Below, piece by piece: positions 1-8,627 of a stretch of DNA of 64,000 nt; the stretch's first letter is position 1, and each line of letters opens with the position of its first letter. Source of the stretch: Pseudomonas syringae (lineage in GTDB: Bacteria; Pseudomonadota; Gammaproteobacteria; Pseudomonadales; Pseudomonadaceae). Where the stretch lies: the NCBI RefSeq assembly GCF_021606685.1, contig NZ_WKCB01000017.1, positions 1 to 64,000 of the forward strand, read 5' to 3'. The notes beneath the pieces are model-generated. The model had not been told where the DNA came from. It saw only the letters and a program-made list of their open reading frames with translations, and made no database searches. The translations under genes were made by a program, and so were the position numbers.

Positions 1-82
1 ATCCCGAACTCAGCAGTGAAACGATGCATCGCCGATGGTAGTGTGGGGTTTCCCCATGTGAGAGTAGGTCATCGTCAAGATT
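1..82 (+). rRNA. rrf: 5S ribosomal RNA, 3' part (cut by window edge)
   Basis: The first 82 bases match positions 226-307 base for base, and those belong to the complete 5S gene just downstream. They carry the typical Pseudomonas 5S 3' half, including the GTGTGGGGTTTCCCCATGTG arm and the closing strand that pairs with the 5' end. The 5' end of the gene, and presumably the 16S-23S part of the operon, lie to the left of the window. Confidence 0.95.
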
Positions 83-91
83 AAATTCCAG

Positions 92-126
92 AACCCCTGT
101 TTGCTAACGCAAACAGGGGTTTTGTT
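92..126 (+). terminator. Intrinsic terminator after first 5S copy
   Basis: A perfect stem, AACCCCTGTTTGC pairing with GCAAACAGGGGTT across a short TAAC loop, is followed by a T-rich run. It sits ten bases after the first 5S gene, where an rrn operon would end. The same structure with a slightly different stem recurs after the second 5S copy. Confidence 0.85.
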
Positions 127-187
127 TATGTAGAAGTCCATGAATTTCATCGGCACGTTGCTAGCGCAACGGTCCGGTACACAGAAT

Positions 188-307
188 TTCTTGACGACCA
201 TAGAGCATTGGAACCACCTGAGCCCATCCCGAACTCAGCAGTGAAACGATGCATCGCCGATGGTAGTGTGGGGTTTCCCCATGTGAGAGTAGGTCATCGT
301 CAAGATT
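188..307 (+). rRNA. rrf: 5S ribosomal RNA, second tandem copy
   Basis: A complete 5S gene of about 120 bases runs from the TTGACGACCATAGAG strand to the GTCATCGTCAAGATT strand, which pair to form helix I. It follows the first 5S copy after a spacer of about 105 bases that already contains a terminator. It would therefore need read-through or its own promoter; no clear promoter was seen. The exact ends are uncertain by two or three bases. Confidence 0.95.
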
Positions 308-315
308 GAATTCCG

Positions 316-350
316 AAACCCCTGTCTGCTAACGCAGACAGGGGTTTTGT
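316..350 (+). terminator. Intrinsic terminator after second 5S copy
   Basis: The stem AACCCCTGTCTGC/GCAGACAGGGGTT with loop TAAC is followed by TTTTGT. It is the duplicated counterpart of the terminator at 92-126, with compensating changes in the stem (TTTGC/GCAAA becomes TCTGC/GCAGA), so both structures have been kept functional. Confidence 0.85.
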
Positions 351-351
351 C

Positions 352-809
352 GTTTCGAGGGGTCGGTTTGCCAAACCTCTACTGCCCAGTAGAGGAAAGT
401 AGGGCAAGAGAACGCCCAAACACCCCAATGCCTGAATCACCGCTGCGTTGTTCAGCGCTATCCAAACCTGACTGATAGCAGATCGTAGCCGTGAAGTGAC
501 GGCCTTCGCTGAGAAGGCGTTTCAGTGCCTGCCGCCGTTCCAGCCCTGTGCATTGTTCTCCAGGGCGCTTGCTTTATGAGGGGTTGCCAGCGGGTGCTAC
601 TCCAGGCCTTGTACGACAACCACTTGTCGGTTTCCTACGTAAAACGAGGATAGATCTCACAATTTCCTAAGTTTTGCCTCGGATTGGCCGAAAGCCTGAT
701 GAGCCATGCGTGCACCGAAATAGAGCGGCCAGAGACGCTGCCTATACCCGTACATGGAATGTTCCCTTCGGCACGCTCACCCCCCCTTTGGCAAAAAGAA
801 GTCGATGAA
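352..809. other. Intergenic region between rrn and the chemoreceptor gene
   Basis: About 460 bases have no convincing gene on either strand. An open frame continues upstream of the chemoreceptor start (from 684), but its amino acids do not look like family sequence. The region should hold the chemoreceptor promoter; I could not pick out a convincing -35/-10 or FliA-type box. Confidence 0.5.
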
Positions 810-2690
810 ATGAATCTCAAGTTCAGTCATAAAATTCTGCTGGCCGCGTCTGGCGTTGTTGTCCTGGCCTTCGCGTTATTCACCCTCTACAACGACTACC
901 TGCAGCGCAGCACCATCAAGCAGAATCTGGAGTCGTCTATCCAGCAATCCGGTGAGCTCACCGCCAGCAGTGTGCAGAACTGGCTCAGTGGTCGAATACT
1001 GGTGCTCGAAAGCCTCACTCAAAACATGGCCCACCAGGGCAGCGGTGCGGACCTTCCGGGGTTGGTCGACCAAGCAGCGTTCACCTCGAATTTCCAGTTC
1101 ACTTATGTTGGGCAAACCAATGGCGTATTCACCCAGCGCCCGGACGCGAAAATGCCCGACGGCTACGACCCACGCCAGCGTCCCTGGTACAAGCAAGCAG
1201 TGGCCGCTGACAAACCCATGCTCACACCGCCTTATATGGCTGCAGTGGGCGGGCAGATCGTAACCATTGCGATGCCGGTGAAAAAGAACGGTGAACTGCT
1301 GGGTGTGGTCGGTGGTGACCTAAGCCTGCAGACCTTGGTGAAGATCATCAATTCGGTGGACTTCGGTGGTATCGGCCATGCGTTCCTGGTCAGTGGCGAC
1401 GGCCAAGTCATCGTCAGTCCGGATCAGGACCAGGTGATGAAAAACCTCAAGGACATCTACCCAGGGACCAACCTGCGAATCGAGAAGCTGAGCCAGGACG
1501 TTGTTCTCAATGGCCAGGATCGGATTTTGTCGTTCACCCCTATCAGCGGCTTGCCAGGTGCGGACTGGTATATCGGTCTGTCGATCGATAAAGACAAAGC
1601 CTACGCGCCGCTGGGGAAATTCCGTACTTCGGCCTTGATTGCCATGCTGATCGCGGTGGTCGTGATTGCCGTGCTGTTGAGCTTGCTGATTCAAGTACTG
1701 TTGCGCCCCCTGACCACCATGGGCGTTGCGATGCAGGATATCGCCCAGGGTGAAGGCGACTTGACCCGTCGCTTGGCCGTCACCAGCAAAGACGAATTCG
1801 GCGAAGTCGGCAGCGCGTTCAATCAGTTCGTGGAGCGTATCCACGCCTCTATTTCCGAAGTGTCGTCGGCAACCCGCCAGGTACATGACCTGTCCCAGCG
1901 CGTGATGGCCTCTTCGAACGCCTCGATTATCGGCTCTGACGAGCAGAGCGCGCGCACCAACAGCGTGGCGGCTGCGATCAATGAGTTGGGGGCCGCCACC
2001 CAGGAGATCGCACGTAACGCCGCTGACGCTTCGCAGCACGCCAGCGGTGCCAGTGAGCAGGCTGACGATGGGCGCAAGGTGGTGGAGCAAACCATTCTGG
2101 CAATGTCGGAACTGTCGCAGAAGATCAGCCTTTCCTGCACCCAGATCGAAACCCTGAATGCCAGCACCGACAACATCGGCCACATCCTTGATGTGATCAA
2201 GGGCATCTCTCAGCAAACCAACTTGTTGGCGCTTAACGCAGCCATTGAAGCGGCCCGAGCGGGTGAGGCCGGGCGTGGTTTTGCGGTGGTCGCTGATGAG
2301 GTGCGCAACCTGGCTCACCGTACTCAGGAGTCGGCTGAAGAAATCCACAAAATGATCACTTCGCTGCAAGTGGGCTCGCGTGAAGCGGTGACCACCATGA
2401 ATGCCAGTCAGGCCTCCAGCGAAGAAAGCGTAGAGGTCGCCAACCAGGCCGGTGAGCGCCTGATCAGCGTGACGCAGCGGATCGTCGAGATCGACGGCAT
2501 GAACCAGTCGGTTGCCGCCGCCACCGAGGAGCAGACCGCTGTGGTCGAAACCCTCAACGTGGACATCAACCAGATCAACCTGCTGAACCAGCAGGGCGTG
2601 ACCAATCTGAATGAAACCCTCAAAGACTGCGATGCCCTGTCGCAGCAGGCCAATCGGTTGAAGCAACTGGTCGATAGCTTCAAGATCTGA
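810..2690 (+). CDS. Methyl-accepting chemotaxis protein with dCache_1 sensor
   Basis: This is an inner-membrane chemoreceptor of 626 residues that passes a periplasmic signal to CheA/CheW. Membrane segments lie near residues 8-30 and 272-296, flanking a PctA-like dCache_1 domain. A HAMP domain follows, then the cytoplasmic coiled coil with the conserved tip ([19 protein letters not shown]). The ATG at 810 puts the first helix right at the N-terminus; an in-frame GTG/ATG extension from 684 adds 42 residues that do not look like family sequence. In the sensor, R124, W126, Y127, Y142 and D170 match the amino-acid-binding motif of PctA-type domains. The Asp expected two residues after Y142 is Ala, so an ordinary alpha-amino-acid ligand is doubtful. 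No C-terminal CheR-binding pentapeptide is seen. Confidence 0.93.
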   Translation: MNLKFSHKILLAASGVVVLAFALFTLYNDYLQRSTIKQNLESSIQQSGELTASSVQNWLSGRILVLESLTQNMAHQGSGADLPGLVDQAAFTSNFQFTYVGQTNGVFTQRPDAKMPDGYDPRQRPWYKQAVAADKPMLTPPYMAAVGGQIVTIAMPVKKNGELLGVVGGDLSLQTLVKIINSVDFGGIGHAFLVSGDGQVIVSPDQDQVMKNLKDIYPGTNLRIEKLSQDVVLNGQDRILSFTPISGLPGADWYIGLSIDKDKAYAPLGKFRTSALIAMLIAVVVIAVLLSLLIQVLLRPLTTMGVAMQDIAQGEGDLTRRLAVTSKDEFGEVGSAFNQFVERIHASISEVSSATRQVHDLSQRVMASSNASIIGSDEQSARTNSVAAAINELGAATQEIARNAADASQHASGASEQADDGRKVVEQTILAMSELSQKISLSCTQIETLNASTDNIGHILDVIKGISQQTNLLALNAAIEAARAGEAGRGFAVVADEVRNLAHRTQESAEEIHKMITSLQVGSREAVTTMNASQASSEESVEVANQAGERLISVTQRIVEIDGMNQSVAAATEEQTAVVETLNVDINQINLLNQQGVTNLNETLKDCDALSQQANRLKQLVDSFKI

Positions 2691-2705
2691 CCCGCAGGCT
2701 GATCA

Positions 2706-2737
2706 GGCAGGAGCGAGCCGCCTCGCTCCTGCCGTTT
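2706..2737. terminator. Convergent bidirectional terminator
   Basis: A perfect 12-base stem, GGCAGGAGCGAG/CTCGCTCCTGCC with a four-base loop, lies between the ends of the converging chemoreceptor and mgoD genes. A short GTTT follows on the plus strand. It probably serves both transcripts. Confidence 0.7.
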
Positions 2738-3217
2738 AGCCAAGCAGACGGCGTACATTCTCCAGTGCGCTGTTGGCAAAGTCCTGCACAAACTGTTCAA
2801 ACCCTGCCTGCGCCGTGTCTACGGGCTCGGCAATGATGGTCCAGGTCACCTTGGAGCGCTGCGCGCCCAGCGCTTGCACATGCATGGCTGCCCATAACCT
2901 GGCCACGCCGAGCGTGTTGTAGAGCGTGGTCCAGGTCATGTGCATGGCGTGCTCGTCGCGGCTATTGAGCTGCTCCCTACACAGTTGCCGTCGTGGAAAA
3001 ACTTCGTGCGCAAAGCACCCACGCCGCTGCCAATCATTTCGATACGCATCAGGGCCGGGATGAACGCATCGAAGCCTGCGAATTGGCCGACCATGTTCCA
3101 CAGGCGAGTGGCAGGGCAGTCGACCACCACGGACGCCACTATTGGCAGGCCGGTCGGGTTGCGGATTAACGTATCGGGTTGCAGGGGGGTCATGGGAGGT
3201 GTCCTGAGGCGTTTCAC
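2736..3217 (-). pseudogene. mgoD: MgoD/PvfD-like SRPBCC (polyketide cyclase-type) protein, frameshifted
   Basis: Two open frames together make one SRPBCC-fold protein. Residues up to FHDGNCV are read from a start at 3217 or 3193, and the remainder (EQLNS through EPVD to the stop at 2736) lies in another frame. The switch falls at about 2980-2987, where the minus strand reads TGTGTAGGGAGCAG; one base appears to be missing before GAG CAG CTC. The 3217 GTG overlaps the mgoA stop in the same four-base manner as the other genes of the operon, while the ATG at 3193 is the alternative. In P. syringae mgo operons the last gene encodes a protein of this family that is needed for signal/mangotoxin production, so this break may impair output. 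A sequencing error is possible because the site is only one base. Confidence 0.75.
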
Positions 3218-6200
3218 AGAAAGCCAATGGTCTTGAGGTAATTGCAGCCTTTGCTCAACAACGCTGCGTCTTTTTCGGGGTAGTGCTCGCCCATTTGCTG
3301 AATGCCTCGTCGAGCATTGTCATGGCGAATCTTCGAGGTATCGCCGATATCCTCATCCAGGTGATCGAGGTAAAACCCGAGCACGCCAAACAAGGCGTTG
3401 TCCTGGTTCACCGTGCGCAAGGCCTGTTGCCATTGCGCAACGCTCACCCGCTCGAATGGGTGGCCCGCCCGGCTGAATGCATCCAGGTAGTGCTCCCAAC
3501 TCAGAGGCTGCGGGTTATGCAGGTTGAACACGCTGCGCTCGGGGTGAAAGCTGGTGCAGTGGAATGCGATGAAGCGCGCCAGGAAATCCACCGGCATCAA
3601 GTCGAAGTTCAGCGCCAGACGAGGCAGCAGACCCAACTGCAGCGAGCCCTTGAGCATCAGCATCAAGCGATTTTTCCTGGGCTGGCAAACACCGTTGAGG
3701 CGGTTGAAACTGATGTTCCCGGGGCGATGAATATTGACCCAGGCGCCTCGCTCGACCGCTCGCCCCAACTGCTGCTCGGCAACCCATTTGGACAGGTTGT
3801 AACCGTTCTTGATGTACAGCGGCAACGTCGCAGCAGCAGGAGTCTCAAGCACATACCCCGACGGATCGATGCTGCTGGCGGCCGACAGCGTCGAGATAAA
3901 ATTGAAGACCTTCTTGCGGTGGGTTTCACACAGACGCAGGCATTCGAGTATCGGGTCGACATTGTCCCTGGCCAGTGTGGCGTACTCCATCACGTGGTTG
4001 ACCCGCGCCGCGTTGTGCACCAGCACCCCGTAGTCCTTGGCCAGCGTGTCGTACACGTCGTTGGTCAAACCCAATTTTGGCAAGCTGATGTCGCTGGCGA
4101 ATACCCGTACCCGGCTCAGGTCGAGGTGTTCCAGACGGTATTCGCGCAACGCCTGGTTGAAGCGCGCCATCGCCGTGTGCCCCGGTTGTTCGCGCACCAG
4201 GCACGCCACGTCGGTTGCACCCGCGGCCAATAACGCTTCGACGATATGGACGCCGACAAAGCTGTTGGCCCCCGTCACGATCACCTTACGGGGGTCGCCC
4301 GCGCAGTCCTTGGGCAGGGTGTTGATCGCCGACTCCCGTCGAGCATCCCTAAGGGCGTGAGCGTAGGCAGCATCCGGTCGTTCTCCGTCCTCCAGCAGCG
4401 TTGCAAGCGTGCGGATCGTGGGTACTTCGATAAAGTGGCTCAACGCGAAACCGCGACCGAACTGCTCACGCACTCGCAGCAACAGAGTCGACAGCAGAAT
4501 CGAATGGCCGCCGAGGTCGAAGAAGCCTTCATCGATAGACAGCGCATCCACGGGCAGCGCCAGCAGTTCACGCCACAGCTGGGCCAGACGTACTTGAAGC
4601 GGTGTGCGCGCCGCGTTAACGCAAGCCTGCAAGGCAGGCCGCGACGGTAATGCCAGCAGGGCTTCGCGGTCCACCTTGCCATTGCTGGAGTGCGGTATGC
4701 CGGGTAACACGCTCCAGCAGCCGGGTTGCATGTAGTCCGGCAGCCACTGCCGGGCATGCTGCTGCAAAGCGCTCAGTGTGGCGTGCGGCTCTGGCTGGGC
4801 GACAAAGCAGAGGATACCGCCGGCACGGCCGATGACCACCACTTGGCGGTATAGCCGGCTGCTGCGCAAGCATTGCTCGATTTCCTGAGGCTCGACGCGA
4901 AAGCCGCGGATCTTCACCTGTTCATCGCGCCGCCCGCCCAGCACGATGCCTTCAGCCGTCCACTTGGCCAGGTCTCCACTGCGGTAAGCGCGCAGGTTCT
5001 GGCTGCCTGGTACGATCAGTTCGACGAACGCGCTGGCGGCCTGTTGCGGCGCGTTCACATACCCCAGGCTTACCCCGGGGCCGAGGATGTAGAGCTCGCC
5101 CATCACCTGTTCATCCACCGGTTGCAGAGCATCATCAAGGATCAGCACCTGGCTGTTGGCGATGGGCCGGCCAAGGTTGCGATTGCTGTCAGTGGGGTGC
5201 AACGTCCGGTGGGTGACCAACACCGTAGCCTCCGTGGGGCCGTAGAGCTTATGGAATTGACACTGCCCTGCCAGTCGTTCGATCACATGCGGCTCGCAGG
5301 CATCGCCCCCCGTCATCAGGTGTTTCAGGCCCAGCGGCTGATCGAGCGGCAGGATGCTGAGCAGGGCGGGTGGCACGAAGGCGTGGGTGACGCGTTGGCG
5401 GTGCAGCAGTTCCAGCAGTTGCCGAGGGTCGCGGCGTTGCTCTTCACTGGGTACGATCAGCTCGGCGCCCGCTATCAATGCAGGGAAAATATCGATCAGC
5501 GACGAGTCGAAACTCAATGGCGAAAACTGCAGCACACGGCTCTGCTCATCCACGCCCATACACGCCCGATACCACGCCGTGAAGTGCGCGAGGTTGCCTT
5601 GGCTCAGCATCACGCCCTTGGGCTGGCCGGTGGTGCCGGAGGTATAGAGCGTCATACAGGGCGCATCCGGCTCGGGGCGTTGTCGCATGAGCGGGGACGT
5701 GATGTTGGCACCCACAGGGTCGACCGTGCTGACATCCAGTGAGATGTAGTGATCGCGCCATGGGCACTGGCCCGCATCCAGCAATACGCGAGCCCCGGCG
5801 CCTTCGAGCATCACCTGATGGCGTTGAGGAGGATGCTCCGACCCCAACGGCAGGTACACCGCCCCGCAGCCCAGCACCGCTAGAATGCTGGCGTAGAGCT
5901 CGACGGATTTATCCAGCTGTACACCGATCACCGCTGGCGTTTCAAACGCCTTCAGCAGAGGGTGCAACCGTTGTTGGATTGCCACGGCGTAGGCCTGCAG
6001 TTGACCGTAGCTCACCTGGCGGCCGGCGATGTTCAGTGCTGGCCGTTCGGCGAAGGTGTGAAGGCTGACTTGCAGCCGTTCGATCACCGGCACCCGAGCT
6101 TCCTGCAACAGTGCGGGGTGTGCGGTGCGATTGAATCGATGTTCGAACGCCAGCGCTTCAAGCGCTTGCAAGCCTTGTTCGGGCCATTCGTTGGCGCAGG

Positions 6201-6588
6201 CGCGCATAGCGAAATACCCAGCGTCCCGCGAGAAGCCACTGACGTGCAGGGCGGCCCATTCGACCAGCGCCCGCGTGACCTGCCGTCGCAGGCGCTGGCC
6301 GTTGCCACTGGGCTCATCGGCGATGTCCAGTACCGCCAATAACCGTCCGCGACCTTCGTAGGCGCGCAGTTGCAGCGCGGGCAGGCCGCAGTCGGTGACC
6401 GGGCCGATACCCACACGCAGGCTTAACCGTGCAGGGTGGTCCACGTTGGCGGCCAGCGGCTGACTGCCGTCTTCAATCAGCAGATCGATGGCTTCCTCAC
6501 ACGAGAGGTGCCCGTACTCTTCCACTGCCTGCCTGATGGCGCCCAGGGCACTGCCGGCACCGCTCCAGCCGATTTTGAGGCGCCTCAT
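3214..6588 (-). CDS. mgoA: MgoA/PvfC-like NRPS: adenylation, carrier, thioester reductase
   Basis: This is a single-module non-ribosomal peptide synthetase of 1124 residues. After an unusual N-terminal region (about 1-160, no condensation domain) comes an adenylation domain with A3 TLYTSGTTGQPKG (313-325), substrate-anchoring D361, YGPTEAT (449-455), YRSGDLAKW (535-543) and the A10 lysine of NGKVD (K638). The carrier domain follows, with phosphopantetheine Ser in GGHS (S696). A C-terminal NAD(P)H reductase domain starts at VTGANSFVG (771-779) and has a YNLSK catalytic motif. Known MgoA/PvfC proteins activate a small hydrophobic amino acid such as valine or leucine and release it reductively on the way to diazeniumdiolates or pyrazine N-oxides. 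It overlaps both neighbours by four bases, so it is translationally coupled. The actual substrate cannot be read confidently. Confidence 0.9.
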   Translation of the reverse strand: MRRLKIGWSGAGSALGAIRQAVEEYGHLSCEEAIDLLIEDGSQPLAANVDHPARLSLRVGIGPVTDCGLPALQLRAYEGRGRLLAVLDIADEPSGNGQRLRRQVTRALVEWAALHVSGFSRDAGYFAMRACANEWPEQGLQALEALAFEHRFNRTAHPALLQEARVPVIERLQVSLHTFAERPALNIAGRQVSYGQLQAYAVAIQQRLHPLLKAFETPAVIGVQLDKSVELYASILAVLGCGAVYLPLGSEHPPQRHQVMLEGAGARVLLDAGQCPWRDHYISLDVSTVDPVGANITSPLMRQRPEPDAPCMTLYTSGTTGQPKGVMLSQGNLAHFTAWYRACMGVDEQSRVLQFSPLSFDSSLIDIFPALIAGAELIVPSEEQRRDPRQLLELLHRQRVTHAFVPPALLSILPLDQPLGLKHLMTGGDACEPHVIERLAGQCQFHKLYGPTEATVLVTHRTLHPTDSNRNLGRPIANSQVLILDDALQPVDEQVMGELYILGPGVSLGYVNAPQQAASAFVELIVPGSQNLRAYRSGDLAKWTAEGIVLGGRRDEQVKIRGFRVEPQEIEQCLRSSRLYRQVVVIGRAGGILCFVAQPEPHATLSALQQHARQWLPDYMQPGCWSVLPGIPHSSNGKVDREALLALPSRPALQACVNAARTPLQVRLAQLWRELLALPVDALSIDEGFFDLGGHSILLSTLLLRVREQFGRGFALSHFIEVPTIRTLATLLEDGERPDAAYAHALRDARRESAINTLPKDCAGDPRKVIVTGANSFVGVHIVEALLAAGATDVACLVREQPGHTAMARFNQALREYRLEHLDLSRVRVFASDISLPKLGLTNDVYDTLAKDYGVLVHNAARVNHVMEYATLARDNVDPILECLRLCETHRKKVFNFISTLSAASSIDPSGYVLETPAAATLPLYIKNGYNLSKWVAEQQLGRAVERGAWVNIHRPGNISFNRLNGVCQPRKNRLMLMLKGSLQLGLLPRLALNFDLMPVDFLARFIAFHCTSFHPERSVFNLHNPQPLSWEHYLDAFSRAGHPFERVSVAQWQQALRTVNQDNALFGVLGFYLDHLDEDIGDTSKIRHDNARRGIQQMGEHYPEKDAALLSKGCNYLKTIGFL

Positions 6589-7532
6589 GCCGGCCTCCCC
6601 GACACGGGCAGATAACCGTGGAGTGCCTGCACCACACTGGGCGTTTGCAGCAGGCCGCTGTGTTGCAGGAAGCCTGCGATGTTGCCCATCAACGGATGCT
6701 GGCGGGTGATGGGGAACGCCAGCGCCATGACTTCATCGCGCAATGCGCTGCGCACGGCGTGGTCGATGTCGAGGTGCTCGATCAGCTGCAGATCGAAGCG
6801 CTTCTGCAGGTCGTTGGTCAGGTAGTGCGCCAGAAACGTCGGCAGCACCTGGGCGATGCTGTCGCGATCATCCGGGCTTGCGGCGTGCCAATACAGGCGC
6901 ACCAGGCGCGTCCAGAATTGCGCATGGCGGCCTTCGTCAAACAGGTGGTCGGCCATCAGGCCACGCACCGAGGCTTTGACGCTGTTGTCCTTGGCAAACG
7001 CCGCCACCTCGTGGGTCACGGTATTTTCAGCGATGGCCACGCCAATCAGTTCGACTGCGTCGCGCAAGTGCGCGGGGGCCAAGGCCTGGGCTGCCGGCAC
7101 CGCGCGGCTCAACTCGATCTGTTCGGGCAGGTTCAGCGGTTGTATGCCGGTCATTGCCACGGTTTGTTGCAGGAAGTCGAGCGCGACCAATGCGTGGTAG
7201 TCCTCGTCCACCACCACCGTCATCGCATCCACGCGGCAGATCAGCGGGAAGGGCACCGAGAAGCGATTCTTGGCAATGCTGCGTGCAGTCCTGTCGACGA
7301 TTTCGGTTTCGAAAATCACCACGTCGTTGATGAATTTATAGAAGCTTTGCGTCAGCACGAAGTCGCGCCACTGCGGGCAGTGCTCAACAAAGGTCGCACT
7401 GAGTACCAGGGGTTGGCGGCACAGCGGGTAGATCACCTTGTCGTCGTTTTCCAACAAGCGGCGAGGGCGCGTGCGAACGGTTGCGCGCTGCTCCCAGTCG
7501 TCAGCAATCGGGAGGTAGTCGGCGATGTTCAT
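6585..7532 (-). CDS. mgoC: MgoC/PvfB-like AurF-family diiron N-oxygenase
   Basis: This 315-residue protein is of the p-aminobenzoate N-oxygenase (AurF) type, which uses a non-heme diiron centre to oxidise amino groups. Iron-ligand candidates are visible in the expected order: FETEIVD, DEDYHALVA, a helix with IAENTVTHEV, and the late DEGRHAQFW (E-x-x-x-H type). In the mgo/pvf pathway this enzyme is thought to provide the N-oxidation that leads to the N-hydroxylated signal precursor. It overlaps mgoB upstream by four bases and mgoA downstream by four bases. The reading frame is intact and of family length. Confidence 0.88.
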   Translation of the reverse strand: MNIADYLPIADDWEQRATVRTRPRRLLENDDKVIYPLCRQPLVLSATFVEHCPQWRDFVLTQSFYKFINDVVIFETEIVDRTARSIAKNRFSVPFPLICRVDAMTVVVDEDYHALVALDFLQQTVAMTGIQPLNLPEQIELSRAVPAAQALAPAHLRDAVELIGVAIAENTVTHEVAAFAKDNSVKASVRGLMADHLFDEGRHAQFWTRLVRLYWHAASPDDRDSIAQVLPTFLAHYLTNDLQKRFDLQLIEHLDIDHAVRSALRDEVMALAFPITRQHPLMGNIAGFLQHSGLLQTPSVVQALHGYLPVSGRPA

Positions 7533-8287
7533 GGGTGCACCTCTTGCAGCGAGGCCCGCACCTCATCCCAGAACGTTATGCGGCTTTCAACGGCGGCAAC
7601 GGCGGCGGCGTTTGCCTGCTGCGCGAACGCTGGATTTACGTTGACCAGGCGTTCGAGCAATTGCTGCGCTGCGGGGCCGTGATCCTGGGTGTCCAGTTCG
7701 ATGTGGCGCTTGAGATAGCCGAACAAGGTAGGCGCCTGCTCATGGATGACCTTGTCGACCTGCAGGATGCGTTGGAACATCGCCGGAAGCACGCATTCGC
7801 GACCGTGCACAAACGCCGCCGCCACACAGTGGGTGGGCGCGTTCAACGCACTGTGCAGCGTGGCGCTGACGAAGCGGGCCACGCCGGGTGGAGGGTCAAC
7901 CTCGCGCAAGGCCGCGTTTGCCTCCTGGCCCTCGCGCAGCAGCGCCACAAAGTGGTTGATTGCCGAGGTACGGGCGCCAACTTCGGCCATGGCTTCCAGG
8001 TACAACTCGAAATGGCTGCAATGGCCTTGGCGTGGATGCCTGTCTGATTCTTCGCCCAGCACGATCTCATTGATCAGCCGCGCGGCCTGAGGGTCGACGG
8101 GCGGCAGCCAGGGCAGACGGGTGCACGTAAGGTCCTGTTGAAGGCGCTTGGCGAGTGTCATGAAATCCCAAACAGCGAAGACATGGCTCTCCATAAAAAG
8201 TTGTAACTTGCGAAGAGAAGTTATTTCATCAAATAACGGATGGCTGCATAAGTGCAGTTTTGTTTTTTCAAGTAACGGTTGGTGCAT
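7529..8287 (-). CDS. mgoB: MgoB/PvfA-like heme-oxygenase-fold protein
   Basis: This 252-residue all-helical protein is the first gene of the operon. The segments FMESHVFAVWDFM, EEHH-like EESDRHPRQGHCSHFELYLEAM, and EQAPTLFGYLKRHIELDTQDHG are typical of the DUF3050/heme-oxygenase-like diiron (HDO) family. In P. syringae and P. entomophila the homologue works with the AurF-like enzyme in making the mgo/pvf signal. The start is ATG at 8287, with the AT-rich promoter region upstream. The gene ends overlapping mgoC by four bases, so the four genes form one coupled transcript. The chemistry of this individual step is inferred from family and context only. Confidence 0.85.
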   Translation of the reverse strand: MHQPLLEKTKLHLCSHPLFDEITSLRKLQLFMESHVFAVWDFMTLAKRLQQDLTCTRLPWLPPVDPQAARLINEIVLGEESDRHPRQGHCSHFELYLEAMAEVGARTSAINHFVALLREGQEANAALREVDPPPGVARFVSATLHSALNAPTHCVAAAFVHGRECVLPAMFQRILQVDKVIHEQAPTLFGYLKRHIELDTQDHGPAAQQLLERLVNVNPAFAQQANAAAVAAVESRITFWDEVRASLQEVHP

Positions 8288-8627
8288 GGTTGATGCCTAT
8301 AAGTTGTTGCGTCTGCTGTACAAACAGCGATGGGCTTTTTTTGAATTCGGCAGAAGAAGTACGTGTGTGTAAACCAAACCCGGCGCGCAGTGCCGCTCAC
8401 ATAGGTGAGGGCGCCGACGAATAAAGTGTCTGGTTTAGTAATAAAAGATAATAAGCTGGTTAAACAATCAGACGGGCATATAAAAGTGTTAGATGTTTTT
8501 CCAAATAATATTGGATGTCAGAAAGTTGCTTAGTTAGAGGTGGGAAGTTTCTTGTGTGCGAGCCCCTGCACGAAGAGCAAGGGCCTGCGGAATGTGGAAA
8601 TACAGTAGAAAGAGCTATTGGTGTGAC
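8288..8627. promoter_or_regulatory. AT-rich leader/promoter region of the mgo operon
   Basis: These 340 bases are clearly AT-richer than the genes on either side and contain no supportable gene. They must carry the mgo promoter (minus strand). Two dyads are visible: GCTGT-ACAA-ACAGC at about 8315-8328, only 30-40 bases before the mgoB start, and CTCAC-ATAG-GTGAG at 8396-8409, nested in a weaker GGCGC/GCGCC arm pair. Either may be an operator or an RNA hairpin; I could not match them to a named regulator. Confidence 0.45.

Noticed and set aside
8311-8330. A lux-box for a quorum-sensing regulator before mgoB
   Set aside because: Only the five-base GCTGT/ACAGC arms are symmetric, and the consensus CT-N12-AG spacing is not met.
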